Assembly: GCF_008124875.1 (NCBI RefSeq)
Contig: NZ_VNIA01000002.1
Location: 186,001-250,000 of the forward strand
Length of the DNA: 64,000 nucleotides
Reading direction: 5' to 3'
Origin: Tenacibaculum adriaticum
GTDB taxonomy: Bacteria > Bacteroidota > Bacteroidia > Flavobacteriales > Flavobacteriaceae
Part shown: in pieces, positions 26,261 through 36,255 of the stretch
How the letters are laid out: each line of letters starts with the position of its first letter
Numbering within the stretch: position 1 is the stretch's first letter
The notes under the pieces: model-generated
What the model was told of the DNA's origin: nothing
The model's database searches: none
The model's input: the letters and a program-made list of their open reading frames with translations, nothing else
Translations under genes and position numbers: made by a program

Positions 26261-27396
26261 AACAAAAAGTATTATTTATAGATAGAGACGGAACGTTGGT
26301 TTTAGAGCCACCAATTGATTTTCAATTAGATAGTTTTGAAAAGCTAGCGTTTTATCCAAAAGTATTTCAATATCTCAGTAAAATAGTAAATGAATTAGAT
26401 TACGAATTGGTTATGGTAACGAATCAAGACGGATTAGGGACCAAGAGTTTTCCAGAAAATACTTTTTGGCCAGTTCAAAACTTCATTTTACAAGCATTCA
26501 AAAATGAAGGAATTGAGTTCAAAGAGCAATGTATAGATAGAACCTTTGCAAAAGACAACGCGCTAACAAGAAAACCAAATACAGGTTTGTTAACGCAATA
26601 TTTTTCAGAAGAATACGACTTAAAAAACTCATTTGTAATTGGAGACAGGTTAACGGATATAGAATTGGCTAAAAACTTAGATAGTAAAGGTATTTACATA
26701 GTTAATGAAAGTGACGCGGGAGATGATGAAATTACTGTAAAGAAAGAGGAATTAAATTTCTTTATTTCTTTAGAAACTTGTGATTGGAAAGATATTTACG
26801 AGTTTTTAAAATTAAAAGACAGAACAGCTTCCATAGAAAGAAAAACCAATGAAACGAACATCAAAATTGATTTGAATTTAGACGGAACTGGTAAAAACAG
26901 AATAGATACAGGCATTGCTTTCTTCGATCATATGTTAGAGCAAATTGCACGCCACGGTCAGTTAGACTTAGATATTATAGTAAAAGGAGATCTAGAAGTA
27001 GACGAACATCATACCATTGAAGACACAGCAATAGCTTTAGGCGAAGTTTTTAATCAAGCATTGGGAAACAAATTAGGTATTGAGCGTTATGGATTTTGTT
27101 TACCTATGGATGATTGTTTAGCACAAGTAGCTATTGATTTTGGTGGACGAAATTGGCTGGTTTGGGAAGCTGATTTTAAACGAGAAATGATTGGTAAAAT
27201 GCCAACGGAAATGTTTATGCATTTCTTTAAATCATTTACAGATGGAGCACGATGTAATTTAAATATTAAAGCAGAAGGGATCAATGAACACCACAAAATT
27301 GAAGCGATTTTTAAAGCCTTTGCTAAAGCTATAAAAGCAGCCAATAAAAGGGACACAGAAAAAATGATTTTACCTTCAACAAAAGGAATGTTATAA
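26257..27396 (+). CDS. hisB: Bifunctional histidinol-phosphatase / imidazoleglycerol-phosphate dehydratase
   Basis: A 379-residue fusion. Residues 1-165 form a HAD phosphatase ([12 protein letters not shown], then [14 protein letters not shown]). Residues 185-379 form IGP dehydratase with [28 protein letters not shown] and [14 protein letters not shown]. Fusion of the two activities matches the gammaproteobacterial and Bacteroidota HisB. Stop TAATGA overlaps hisH. Confidence 0.97.
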   Translation: MKQKVLFIDRDGTLVLEPPIDFQLDSFEKLAFYPKVFQYLSKIVNELDYELVMVTNQDGLGTKSFPENTFWPVQNFILQAFKNEGIEFKEQCIDRTFAKDNALTRKPNTGLLTQYFSEEYDLKNSFVIGDRLTDIELAKNLDSKGIYIVNESDAGDDEITVKKEELNFFISLETCDWKDIYEFLKLKDRTASIERKTNETNIKIDLNLDGTGKNRIDTGIAFFDHMLEQIARHGQLDLDIIVKGDLEVDEHHTIEDTAIALGEVFNQALGNKLGIERYGFCLPMDDCLAQVAIDFGGRNWLVWEADFKREMIGKMPTEMFMHFFKSFTDGARCNLNIKAEGINEHHKIEAIFKAFAKAIKAANKRDTEKMILPSTKGML

Positions 27397-27977
27397 TGAA
27401 AATAGCAATTATTAAATACAATGCAGGTAATATTCGCTCAGTACAAAATGCAATAAAACGCTTAGGTTTTGAGAGTATAATAACAGATAATACTGAAGAA
27501 ATTAAAAAAGCAGATAAAGTTATTTTCCCAGGTGTAGGTGAAGCGAGTTCGGCAATGAAATATATTAAAGAAAAAGGTCTAGATGTAGTTATTTGTTCAC
27601 TCAAACAACCTGTTTTAGGCATTTGTTTAGGATTACAATTAATGTGTAGGTCATCTGAAGAAAATAAAACGGAATGCTTAGGTATTTTTGATTCGAAAGT
27701 TAAATTATTTCCACCTGAAGAAAAGGTTCCACACATGGGGTGGAATAATTTTGATAGTGTAAGCGGAAGTTTATTTAAAAACATAAATGATGAAGATGAC
27801 GTGTATTATGTACACAGTTATTATGCAGAAATTTGTGAGCAAACATTAGCTATTTGTAATTACATTTTACCATTTAGTGCAGCGATGCAAAAAGATAATT
27901 TTTATGCAACGCAGTTTCATCCAGAAAAATCAGCAAGTATAGGTGAGAAAATCCTGAAAAACTTTTTAGAATTATGA
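27396..27977 (+). CDS. hisH: Imidazole glycerol phosphate synthase, glutaminase subunit
   Basis: A 193-residue class I glutamine amidotransferase feeding ammonia to HisF. It has the nucleophile elbow [10 protein letters not shown], the oxyanion strand region PHMGWNNF, and [11 protein letters not shown] with the catalytic His and Glu. One-base overlap with hisB and 4 with hisA. Confidence 0.97.
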   Translation: MKIAIIKYNAGNIRSVQNAIKRLGFESIITDNTEEIKKADKVIFPGVGEASSAMKYIKEKGLDVVICSLKQPVLGICLGLQLMCRSSEENKTECLGIFDSKVKLFPPEEKVPHMGWNNFDSVSGSLFKNINDEDDVYYVHSYYAEICEQTLAICNYILPFSAAMQKDNFYATQFHPEKSASIGEKILKNFLEL

Positions 27978-28687
27978 GAATAATACCAGCAATAGATATT
28001 ATAGAAGGTAAATGTGTTCGTTTAACCAAAGGTGAGTACAGCACCAAAAAAATATATAATGAAAATCCGTTAGAAGTTGCCAAACAATTTGAAGACAATG
28101 GAATTCAATTTTTACATTTAGTTGATCTAGATGGAGCAAAGTCTAAAAACATCGTAAATCATAAAATTTTAGAGCAAATCGCAACTAAAACCAGTCTAAA
28201 AATAGATTTTGGAGGTGGTTTAAAGTCAGATCAAGATTTAGAAATAGCTTTTAGCAGTGGAGCTTCACAAATAACAGGAGGAAGTATTGCTGTTAAAAAT
28301 CCAGAAACTTTCATTAATTGGATAGAAAAATACGGAGCTGAAAAAATTATTTTAGGTGCAGATTGTAAAGATCGTAAAATAGCAACCAACGGATGGTTGC
28401 AAACATCTCTAGCAGATGTGGTTGATTTTATTATTGATTACGAAGAAAAAGGTGTTAAAAATGTAATTTGTACAGATGTAGCTAAAGATGGGATGCTACA
28501 AGGTACTTCGAATGTATTGTATAAAGAGATTATTAAAATTACAGCTATTAATTTAATAGCTAGTGGAGGAGTTTCTTCCATTAGAGATCTACAACTTTTA
28601 AAAGAAATAGGTTGTGAAGGTGCAATTCTTGGAAAAGCTATTTATGAAGGTAAAATCCCCTTAAAAGAATTACAAAAATTATGCTAA
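27974..28687 (+). CDS. hisA: ProFAR isomerase
   Basis: A 237-residue TIM barrel that isomerises ProFAR to PRFAR. It begins [16 protein letters not shown] (catalytic Asp in AID), with a phosphate site [11 protein letters not shown], catalytic [14 protein letters not shown] and the second phosphate loop [11 protein letters not shown]. Overlaps hisF by 7 bases. Confidence 0.97.
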   Translation: MRIIPAIDIIEGKCVRLTKGEYSTKKIYNENPLEVAKQFEDNGIQFLHLVDLDGAKSKNIVNHKILEQIATKTSLKIDFGGGLKSDQDLEIAFSSGASQITGGSIAVKNPETFINWIEKYGAEKIILGADCKDRKIATNGWLQTSLADVVDFIIDYEEKGVKNVICTDVAKDGMLQGTSNVLYKEIIKITAINLIASGGVSSIRDLQLLKEIGCEGAILGKAIYEGKIPLKELQKLC

Positions 28688-29433
28688 AAAAGAGAATAAT
28701 ACCCTGTTTAGATATTAAAGAAGGAAGAACGGTTAAAGGTGTTAATTTCATTGATATTATTGATGCTGGTGATCCTGTTGAATTAGCTAAACTATATGCA
28801 GAACAAGGTGCGGACGAATTGGTGTTTCTTGATATTACAGCTACGATAGAAAACCGAAAAACATTAATTAATTTAGTTGAAAAAGTAGCTAGAGAAATCA
28901 ATATTCCATTTACTGTTGGTGGTGGCATTAATTCAGTAAAAGATGTTTCAGCTTTAATAAAGGCGGGTGCAGATAAAGTAAGTGTTAATTCATCCGTGGT
29001 AAAAAGACCAGCGTTAATTTCTGAATTAGCAAATGAATTCGGAAGTCAATGTGTGGTAGTAGCTATTGATAGCAAGTTTGTTAACAATGAATGGAAAGTA
29101 TTTGTAAAAGGAGGAAGAGAAGAAACCTCTCTACTAACAACAGATTGGGCAAAAAAAATTGAAGAATTAGGAGCAGGAGAAATTTTGTTAACTTCTATGA
29201 ATAACGATGGCACTAAAGCAGGTTTTGCTTTAGATATTACAAATGAAGTAAGTAAATTGGTGAATATCCCTGTAATTGCTTCGGGTGGTGCTGGAAAAAA
29301 AGAACATTTTTCAGATGTTTTTACAAAAACAGCAGCAAGCGGAGGTTTAGCAGCAAGTATTTTTCATTTTGGAGAAATTCCAGTTCCAATATTAAAAGAT
29401 TATTTAAAAACAGAAAACATAGCTATACGATGA
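28681..29433 (+). CDS. hisF: Imidazole glycerol phosphate synthase, cyclase subunit
   Basis: A 250-residue TIM barrel related to HisA. It has [17 protein letters not shown] (catalytic Asp11 region), [27 protein letters not shown] and [13 protein letters not shown]. With HisH it makes IGP and AICAR. Overlaps hisIE by 4 bases. Confidence 0.97.
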   Translation: MLKKRIIPCLDIKEGRTVKGVNFIDIIDAGDPVELAKLYAEQGADELVFLDITATIENRKTLINLVEKVAREINIPFTVGGGINSVKDVSALIKAGADKVSVNSSVVKRPALISELANEFGSQCVVVAIDSKFVNNEWKVFVKGGREETSLLTTDWAKKIEELGAGEILLTSMNNDGTKAGFALDITNEVSKLVNIPVIASGGAGKKEHFSDVFTKTAASGGLAASIFHFGEIPVPILKDYLKTENIAIR

Positions 29434-30014
29434 ATATAGATTTTAATAAATCAGACGGCTTAATACCCGTAATTATTCAAAACGAAGCGACTTTACAAGT
29501 ATTGATGCTTGGTTATATGAATGAAGATGCTTTAGCTAAAACACAGTTAGAAGAAAAAGTTACTTTTTTTAGCAGAAGTAAAAACAGACTATGGACGAAA
29601 GGAGAGGAGAGTGGTAATTTTTTATGGGTAAAAGAAATTCTGGTAGATTGTGATAATGACACTATTTTAATTAAAGTGAAACCAGAAGGAAATACTTGCC
29701 ATAAAGGGACTACTTCTTGTTTTGCAGAAGAAACTCCGAAAGGCTTTGTGTACGAATTAGAAAAAACCATTTCTAATCGAATTGATGATAATGTAGAAGG
29801 ATCCTATACAAATCAACTGTATAAAAGAGGAATAAATAAAGTAGCGCAAAAAGTAGGAGAAGAGGCTGTAGAGTTAGTGATTGAAGCTAAAGATGATAAT
29901 GATAATCTATTTAAAGATGAAGCTGCAGACCTATTATATCACTATTTAATTTTATTAAAAGCCAAAGGGTTTTCATTCTCAGAAATAGAAGAAGTTTTAA
30001 AAGAAAGAAAGTAA
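29430..30014 (+). CDS. hisI: Bifunctional PR-AMP cyclohydrolase / PR-ATP pyrophosphatase
   Basis: A 194-residue HisIE fusion. The cyclohydrolase half (1-105) has [29 protein letters not shown] and the metal Cys/Asp cluster around [10 protein letters not shown] and GNTCHKG. The pyrophosphatase half (110-194) has [17 protein letters not shown] and [13 protein letters not shown]. Last gene of the operon; the eight genes cover the full pathway. Confidence 0.97.
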   Translation: MNIDFNKSDGLIPVIIQNEATLQVLMLGYMNEDALAKTQLEEKVTFFSRSKNRLWTKGEESGNFLWVKEILVDCDNDTILIKVKPEGNTCHKGTTSCFAEETPKGFVYELEKTISNRIDDNVEGSYTNQLYKRGINKVAQKVGEEAVELVIEAKDDNDNLFKDEAADLLYHYLILLKAKGFSFSEIEEVLKERK

Positions 30015-30018
30015 CTTT

Positions 30019-30075
30019 AGTTATATTTGTTTAAAAATCGATAGGTAACATAAATTGTTTCTTATCGGTTATTTT
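30019..30075 (+). terminator. Hairpin and T run after the his operon (with possible EamA promoter)
   Basis: CGATAGGTAAC (30036-30046) and GTTTCTTATCG (30054-30064) form a stem with one mismatch and one wobble, followed by a T run (to about 30073). It is likely the his operon terminator. A -7-like TATATTTG at 30019-30026 lies just before it, so part of it may also be the 5' leader of the EamA gene. Which role dominates cannot be told. Confidence 0.5.
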
Positions 30076-30109
30076 TTTACTAAACAAAGAACCCTAAAAA
30101 TAAATTATT

Positions 30110-31033
30110 ATGAGAAAATCTAAACTACTAATTGTTATTGCATTTTTTTCAATTTATGTAATTTGGGGATCTACTTATTTGTTGAATAAAGTTGCGGTAA
30201 CAGAAATATCTCCTTTATTACTAGCTTCTATACGTTTTTTCATTGCCGGAATTTTAATTATGGTAATAGCAAAAGTTATGGGTAAATCTCTAACGATAAC
30301 TAAAAATCAGTTTGTAAACTCTATCATAGCAGGTTTTCTTTTTCTAGTGTATGGAAACGGAATTTTTGTGTGGGCTTTAAAATATGTTGATAGCGGTTTT
30401 GGAGCTCTTTTAGCAGCTACACAACCCTTATTTGTACTGTTTTTAATGCGCTTGATAGATGGAAAAAGAATGCAAAAAAAATCGATTATTGGAGTATGTT
30501 TAGGTGTTTTTGGAATGTATTTGCTAGTAAGTCAAAAAGAAATTTCAACTTCAGAAGGAAGTATTTTAGGGATTTTTATGATTTTTAGTAGTGTACTAAG
30601 TTGGAGTTATGGTAGTGTATTTGTCTCAAAAGCCAATTTACCTAAAAATCATCTAGTTAGTACTGGCTATCAAATGTTAATAGCAGGTGTACTTTTAACT
30701 GTTTTTAGCTTACTTTTAAAAGAAACATGGTCGTCTCCTTTAAATTGGTCAGTAAAAACTCAAACTTCTATGTTATTACTTATTCTTTTTGGAAGTATTG
30801 TAGCTTTTACTGCATTCAACTATTTATTAAAAGCTGTTTCAACAGAAAAAGTGGCTACTTCTGCGTATGTAAACCCGGTAATAGCATTGTTTTTAGGTTG
30901 GTATGTATTGGATGAGAAATTAACGTTACAATCTATTATTGCATCTGTAATTTTATTAACAGGCGTTTATTTTATCACTTCAAGGAAAAAAATCTCAAAA
31001 CTGAAAGTTACCACCAAACCACAAAAAATTTAA
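30110..31033 (+). CDS. EamA family (DMT superfamily) transporter
   Basis: A 307-residue inner-membrane protein with ten predicted helices, made of two EamA repeats: first around YVIWGSTYLLNKVAV, second around SWSYGSVFVSKANLPKNH. The second repeat keeps PVIALFLGWYVLDEKLT, the usual end motif. Family members export amino acids or metabolites (RhaT/YedA type). Position after the his operon could hint at amino-acid export, but this is weak. Its 3' end overlaps the convergent DUF1853 gene by 26 bp. Confidence 0.9.
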   Translation: MRKSKLLIVIAFFSIYVIWGSTYLLNKVAVTEISPLLLASIRFFIAGILIMVIAKVMGKSLTITKNQFVNSIIAGFLFLVYGNGIFVWALKYVDSGFGALLAATQPLFVLFLMRLIDGKRMQKKSIIGVCLGVFGMYLLVSQKEISTSEGSILGIFMIFSSVLSWSYGSVFVSKANLPKNHLVSTGYQMLIAGVLLTVFSLLLKETWSSPLNWSVKTQTSMLLLILFGSIVAFTAFNYLLKAVSTEKVATSAYVNPVIALFLGWYVLDEKLTLQSIIASVILLTGVYFITSRKKISKLKVTTKPQKI

Positions 31034-31796
31034 TAAGTTCTCCATTTGGCTTTTTTAACCAACATAAAGGTGAGCTTTCATTTTCTATAAAAGGGGTAAG
31101 TTTTGAAGTAAAGTTTTCAAGACTCAACCAATCTATCGAAACATGAGGTTCTACAAGCCAATTGTGTTTTGTAGGAATGTAAAATTTACAATCAGAAAAC
31201 TGATTTAATTCCTTTACTGTAATGTAAAAACCTTTGATGCAATCGTTATTTATAAGATCAAATTCTTTTCCGAAGTCTTTTAAAGGAACAAATAATTGCG
31301 CTTTAAAATACACTTGCTGTTTTATGTCTTTAACAGACAATTTTAACTGGTTTAGAATTGGTTTAGTTAGAGAATGATAGAGCAGTGGTAGTTGCTTTTC
31401 TTTCAGTTTGTTTATTTTTTGTACAAAACTATCACGTCGGTTTGGACCAATCCAATGTTCAATTTCAGAATTTCCAGCTTTAGGATCGTATAAGTAGAAT
31501 TTGTAAATGATTTCTAAATGAATTGGAATTCCATTTTTTAATAATAAACAATCAAGTTCTCCAAGGGTAATTTTATGATCTTGAACTTGAATATTTTCCG
31601 CTAAAATTTTAATAGCTTTATCTTGCTCTAATTGATTGGAAACAAACCGTTCTACCAGTTTTTCTAAACGAGGATTACCTTCAATTTTTAAGTTAAATGA
31701 AGTGCTGTAAGTTATTTGTAAATCAAACTGTTGCAAATTATTGATTCTATTCGAACGCCATAAAAAAGGGGTTTTTAAAAACCCTTGATATTGCAA
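31008..31796 (-). CDS. DUF1853 family protein
   Basis: A 262-residue soluble protein. The segment TLGELDCLLLKNGIPIHLEI followed by KFYLYD and EHWIGPNRRDSFVQKINKL matches DUF1853, a family with a PD-(D/E)xK nuclease-like core (GELDxLL and LE.xxKFYL). Activity is unproven. It is encoded convergent to the EamA gene with tail overlap; no partner on its own strand. Confidence 0.75.
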   Translation of the reverse strand: MQYQGFLKTPFLWRSNRINNLQQFDLQITYSTSFNLKIEGNPRLEKLVERFVSNQLEQDKAIKILAENIQVQDHKITLGELDCLLLKNGIPIHLEIIYKFYLYDPKAGNSEIEHWIGPNRRDSFVQKINKLKEKQLPLLYHSLTKPILNQLKLSVKDIKQQVYFKAQLFVPLKDFGKEFDLINNDCIKGFYITVKELNQFSDCKFYIPTKHNWLVEPHVSIDWLSLENFTSKLTPFIENESSPLCWLKKPNGELIKFFVVWW

Positions 31797-31919
31797 TTGT
31801 AGTGATTTTGAATTTACCCATAGTATAGCAAAGAAAACATAATAAATCTGAATAAGAAAAATTAACTCCGCTTTGTGTTAAAATTAGTTTTTAGACAATA
31901 ATTATTGTATTTTTAGAAG

Positions 31920-33047
31920 ATGAATTACGAGTTTAAAAAAGGATTACGATTTAAAAACTATGAGGCACCAAATCAGTTGCCTTTTGATAAATTGTTTGAT
32001 ATTTTTAAAGAATTAATTACCTATACTTCGGGCGATTTTGACGAAGCTTTCGAGTGGTTACAACAATTAGATAGAGAGTATAATTTAACTACCGATGAAT
32101 ACACTTTAGATGATTTTTTAGAAGATTTAAAAAAGAAAGGGTATTTACGAGAGGAAATTGATAATCCTAATGGAGGAGGGAAATTAAAAATTACTCCTAA
32201 AACAGAACAAGCCATTCGTCAGAAAGCGTTAAATCAAATTTTTGGAAATTTAAAAAAGAGTAGAGCAGGTAGTCATAGAACAAAGCAAATAGGTAGAGGA
32301 GATGAACATACAGGTGAGTTTAGAAACTATCATTTTGGAGATGCCCTTGATAAGATTTCAATGACAGAAAGCATTAAAAATGCGCAAATTCAACATGGAA
32401 TAGGTGATTTTATATTGAATGAAAGTGATTTGGTCGTTGAAGAAACTAATTTTAAAGCACAAATGAGTACGGTTTTAATGATCGATATTAGTCATAGTAT
32501 GATTTTATATGGAGAAGATCGAATTACACCTGCCAAAAAAGTAGCGATGGCGTTGGCAGAATTAATCACAACACGTTATCCGAAGGATACAATAGATATT
32601 CTTGTTTTTGGGAATGATGCATGGCCAATATCTATTCAAGAATTACCGTATTTAAAAGTAGGTCCTTACCATACAAATACCGTTGCAGGATTACAATTAG
32701 CATTAGATTTATTGAGACGAAAGCGAAATACAAATAAACAAATTTTTATGATTACAGACGGTAAACCAAGCTGTCTTCGACTCCCTGACGGAACGTATTA
32801 TAAAAATAGTAATGGATTAGATAGTTATATTGTTGAAAAATGTTACAATATGGCGAGTCAAGCCAGAAAACTACACATACCAATTACAACATTTATGATT
32901 GCTCAAGACCCGTATTTAATGCGATTCGTAGAACATTTTACCAAAGCAAACCAAGGAAAAGCATTTTATACAGGTTTAAAAGGGCTAGGAGAAATGATTT
33001 TTGAAGATTACGAACAAAATAGAAAGAAAAGAATTAGAGGAATATAA
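31920..33047 (+). CDS. von Willebrand factor A domain protein
   Basis: A 375-residue cytoplasmic protein. The N-terminal half is helical and polar with a basic segment near 115-130 (KSRAGSHRTKQIGRGDEHTG). The vWA domain (about 180-375) has a complete MIDAS: DISHS (DxSxS), a Thr in HTNTVAGL and the Asp in MITDGKPS. It stands directly before an AAA+ ATPase gene. MoxR/vWA and Mg-chelatase-like pairs act as metal-insertion or remodelling chaperones; the target here is not known. Confidence 0.85.
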   Translation: MNYEFKKGLRFKNYEAPNQLPFDKLFDIFKELITYTSGDFDEAFEWLQQLDREYNLTTDEYTLDDFLEDLKKKGYLREEIDNPNGGGKLKITPKTEQAIRQKALNQIFGNLKKSRAGSHRTKQIGRGDEHTGEFRNYHFGDALDKISMTESIKNAQIQHGIGDFILNESDLVVEETNFKAQMSTVLMIDISHSMILYGEDRITPAKKVAMALAELITTRYPKDTIDILVFGNDAWPISIQELPYLKVGPYHTNTVAGLQLALDLLRRKRNTNKQIFMITDGKPSCLRLPDGTYYKNSNGLDSYIVEKCYNMASQARKLHIPITTFMIAQDPYLMRFVEHFTKANQGKAFYTGLKGLGEMIFEDYEQNRKKRIRGI

Positions 33048-33048
33048 T

Positions 33049-34512
33049 ATGAATTATTCAGCAATAACAACATTAGGCGAGTTAAAAGCAGCAGGATATC
33101 AATCAATTTCTATTAAAGATGAATTGAGAAATAATTTAATTGAAAAATTAAAAAATAATAAAACTGTTTTCGAAGGTGTTTGGGGATATGAAAACACGGT
33201 AATTCCAGAATTAGAAACCGCTATTTTATCACGTCATAATATTAATTTATTAGGTTTACGAGGACAAGCAAAAACACGTTTAGCACGCTTAATGGTTAAC
33301 TTGTTAGATGAATATATTCCAATAGTTAAAGGCTCAGAAATTAACGACGATCCTTTTCAACCTTTGTCTCGTTATGCAAAAGAATTAATTAAGGAGAAAG
33401 GAGATAAAACCCCTATAACTTGGTTGCATAGAAATGATCGTTTCTTTGAAAAATTAGCAACCCCAGACGTTACAGTAGCTGATTTAATTGGTGATGTGGA
33501 TCCTATAAAAGCAGCAAATTTAAAATTAAGTTATGCTGATGATCGGGTTATTCATTTTGGAATGATTCCTAGAGCTAACAGTTGCATATTCGTGATTAAT
33601 GAAATTCCAGACTTACAGGCACGTATTCAAGTTTCGTTATTTAATATTTTACAAGAAGGTGATATTCAAATTAGAGGATTTAAGTTACGACTACCTTTAG
33701 ATATTCAGTTTGTATTCACCGCAAATCCTGAAGATTACACTAATAGAGGAAGTATTGTAACACCGTTAAAAGATAGAATTGGTTCACAAATATTAACACA
33801 TTATCCTGAAAATGTAGCTATTGCACAAAAAATAACGAATCAAGAAGCTAATTTATTAGAAAGTCAGAAAGCAACTATTTATGTTCCTGAACTTGCAAAA
33901 CGTTTGGTAGAACAAATTAGTTTTGAGGCGCGTAAAAGTGAATTTATAGATACTAAAAGTGGTGTGAGTGCACGAATGAGCATTTCAGTTTTCGAAAACT
34001 TGTTAAGTACCGCAGAACGTAGAAGTATGCTAACTGGCGATGAATCAACGAGTGTACGTTTGTTAGATTTTTTAGGAACGATTCCGGCCATTACAGGAAA
34101 AGTTGAATTGGTCTATGAAGGTGAGCAGGAGGGAGCTTCTGCTGTAGCACAGATATTGATTGGAAATGCTATTAAATCTATTTTCTTAGAAAATTTCCCT
34201 GAAGTTAAAAAGCTAAAGAAAGCGGAAGATATATCTCCATACGATGAAATTGCTCAGTGGTTTTACAAACAAGATGCTGTAGAGTTGCTAGATGACATGG
34301 ATGATGGTTATTTTCAAAACCAATTAGATGAAATTAAACCTTTAAACAACTTAATAAAAAAATACTACTCAGAATACACAGAAAAAGACATATACTTCTT
34401 AAAAGAGCTTATTTTATGGTCTTTAGTAGAATTAAAAGTATTAAACAAAGAACGTTTTACAAAAGGATTTCAATTTAACGATCCGTTAGCTAATTATATA
34501 AGAGGTATTTAA
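33049..34512 (+). CDS. AAA+ ATPase (Mg-chelatase/MoxR-like), vWA partner
   Basis: A 487-residue ATPase. Walker A is GLRGQAKT (about 68-75), with Ala where Gly is usual before the Lys. Walker B is CIFVINEIPDL (NE rather than DE), sensor region FVFTANPEDYTNRG and arginine finger near PLKDRIGSQ. A helical C-terminal half has no other motif. The start at 33049 (1 bp after the vWA stop) is preferred over 33001, which lies within the vWA gene. Forms a chelatase-like pair with the vWA protein. Confidence 0.87.
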   Translation: MNYSAITTLGELKAAGYQSISIKDELRNNLIEKLKNNKTVFEGVWGYENTVIPELETAILSRHNINLLGLRGQAKTRLARLMVNLLDEYIPIVKGSEINDDPFQPLSRYAKELIKEKGDKTPITWLHRNDRFFEKLATPDVTVADLIGDVDPIKAANLKLSYADDRVIHFGMIPRANSCIFVINEIPDLQARIQVSLFNILQEGDIQIRGFKLRLPLDIQFVFTANPEDYTNRGSIVTPLKDRIGSQILTHYPENVAIAQKITNQEANLLESQKATIYVPELAKRLVEQISFEARKSEFIDTKSGVSARMSISVFENLLSTAERRSMLTGDESTSVRLLDFLGTIPAITGKVELVYEGEQEGASAVAQILIGNAIKSIFLENFPEVKKLKKAEDISPYDEIAQWFYKQDAVELLDDMDDGYFQNQLDEIKPLNNLIKKYYSEYTEKDIYFLKELILWSLVELKVLNKERFTKGFQFNDPLANYIRGI

Positions 34513-35408
34513 GATAATTCAGCTATCTTTTTTATAATTTCTGAAACATCATCCTTGTAATCAAACCATACAATTTCTGGGTCTTTACGAAACCAAGTTA
34601 GTTGTCGTTTTGCAAATCTCCTACTATTTTTTTTGATTTCTGAAATAGCAAAATCTAGCGTACAGTTTCCATCAAAATACTCGAATAACTCACGGTAACC
34701 AACCGTTTGAAGTGCATTTAATTCTTTATGTGGATATAATGCTTTTGCTTCTTCTAACAAGCCATTTTTCATCATAATATCTACTCTTCGGTTTATTCGA
34801 TCGTAAATTATCTCGCGATCTGCATTTAAACCAATTTTAATGGATTTAAAATTGCGAGGAACTTTTTCTTTGTTTTTGAAAGAAGAATAGGTTTTACCAG
34901 TACCGATACAAATTTCTAGAGCACGAATTAATCGATGTGGATTCTCAATAGCTATGGTTTCATAAGCATCTAAATCGAGTTCTTTAAGTTGTTCTTGAAG
35001 ATATTCAATTCCTTTTATTTCTAATTCTTGGGTTAGTTTTTCTCTTATTTCTGAAGGAACATCTGGAAAATAATCGAGTCCTTTTAAAACAGCATCGACA
35101 TACAATCCGCTACCACCGACCATAATTTGAATAGAATTTTCAAGAAAAAGTTTCTCTAAGATTTTAAGTGCATCTTTTTCAAAACTTCCTACATTATAAT
35201 CTTCAAAAACACTTCTATTTTGTATAAAATGGTGTGTTGCTGCAGCTAGTTCATTTTTATCAGGAACTGCTGTCCCAATTGTCATTTCTTTATAGAACTG
35301 ACGTGAATCACACGATAAAATATCACTTTTAAAATGCTGTGCTAATTTAATACTCAAGGCTGTTTTGCCGATGGCAGTTGGACCAACAATAGTAATAAGT
35401 GTATTCAT
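34509..35408 (-). CDS. miaA: tRNA dimethylallyltransferase
   Basis: A 299-residue MiaA, which adds dimethylallyl to A37 of tRNAs reading UNN codons. P-loop GPTAIGKTALSIKLA at the N terminus, then LSCDSRQFYKEMTIGTAVP, MVGGSGLYVDAVLKGLD, and near the end the tRNA-binding NSRRFAKRQLTWFRKDP. Convergent 4-bp overlap with the AAA+ gene. Its first base coincides with the stop of the channel gene upstream, so the two are co-transcribed. Confidence 0.96.
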   Translation of the reverse strand: MNTLITIVGPTAIGKTALSIKLAQHFKSDILSCDSRQFYKEMTIGTAVPDKNELAAATHHFIQNRSVFEDYNVGSFEKDALKILEKLFLENSIQIMVGGSGLYVDAVLKGLDYFPDVPSEIREKLTQELEIKGIEYLQEQLKELDLDAYETIAIENPHRLIRALEICIGTGKTYSSFKNKEKVPRNFKSIKIGLNADREIIYDRINRRVDIMMKNGLLEEAKALYPHKELNALQTVGYRELFEYFDGNCTLDFAISEIKKNSRRFAKRQLTWFRKDPEIVWFDYKDDVSEIIKKIAELS

Positions 35409-36232
35409 TAAGTGTGTAGTTTATTTCCGCAATGAAAACAAAATTCAGCATCATCTTTATGTCCTTCATAACCACAATTAGTGCAAGATTGTGTATTGGT
35501 ATGAATTTCCCCAGTTTTTGTAATTTCTGAAGTTACAATACCTGTCGGAATTGCAATAATTGCATAACCTAAAATCATAATTGCACTTGCTATAAATTGG
35601 CCCAAAGGAGTATGAGGAGCAATATCTCCATAGCCCACAGTAGTTAAAGTTACAATCGCCCAATAAACACTTCTAGGAATACTTGTAAATCCATTGTCTG
35701 CACCCTCTACCAAGTACATAATTGTGCCCAAAATAACACATAGAATCAAAACAAAAAATAAGAAAACAGCAACTTTAGCTCTACTTGCTTTTAAGGCTTT
35801 TAATAGTTGATTGGATTCTCCAATATACCGTGCTAATTTTAAAATTCTAAACACTCTTAATAATCGAAGAGCTCTAAAGGCTACTAAAGTATGTGTGCCA
35901 ACAAAAAATGTAGACAGATACATAGGAATAGTAGATAAAAAATCAATAATTCCGTAAAAACTGAAAATGTACTTGGTTGGTTTGTTAATAGAAATAATTC
36001 TTAAAACATATTCTATTGAAAATAAAATCGTAACAATCCATTCTGCTATGTAAAGCTGATCATGGTATTTTTCATCAATAGTACCAACACTTTCAAGCAT
36101 TACTAAGACTATACTTATTAATATGAGTATTAATAAAGCGACATCAAACAGCTTTCCAGCAAAAGTGTCAGCCTCATAAATAATCTCATGAAGTTTTTCC
36201 TTCCAGTTTTTTTGTAATTGGATTTTGTTCAA
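35408..36232 (-). CDS. Voltage-gated K+ channel with C-terminal zinc ribbon
   Basis: A 274-residue Kv-type channel subunit with six TM segments. S4 is the regular Arg ladder LRLLRVFRILKLARYI. The pore has the selectivity filter TVGYGD (198-203), and S6 contains IPTGIVTSEI. After S6 a four-Cys zinc ribbon follows: C250-x2-C253-x11-C265-x2-C268. Assembles as a tetramer in the inner membrane. The ribbon is typical of zinc-ribbon domains (DUF/zf-ribbon_3) and may be a soluble binding module. Next to miaA by 1 bp; gene pair without obvious functional link. Confidence 0.92.
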   Translation of the reverse strand: MNKIQLQKNWKEKLHEIIYEADTFAGKLFDVALLILILISIVLVMLESVGTIDEKYHDQLYIAEWIVTILFSIEYVLRIISINKPTKYIFSFYGIIDFLSTIPMYLSTFFVGTHTLVAFRALRLLRVFRILKLARYIGESNQLLKALKASRAKVAVFLFFVLILCVILGTIMYLVEGADNGFTSIPRSVYWAIVTLTTVGYGDIAPHTPLGQFIASAIMILGYAIIAIPTGIVTSEITKTGEIHTNTQSCTNCGYEGHKDDAEFCFHCGNKLHT

Positions 36233-36255
36233 AATAGAGTTTTATAAAAACAATA

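Noticed and set aside
27329-27784. A 151-residue minus-strand ORF
   Set aside because: It lies opposite hisB/hisH, which are unmistakable; no domain is seen in the antisense product.
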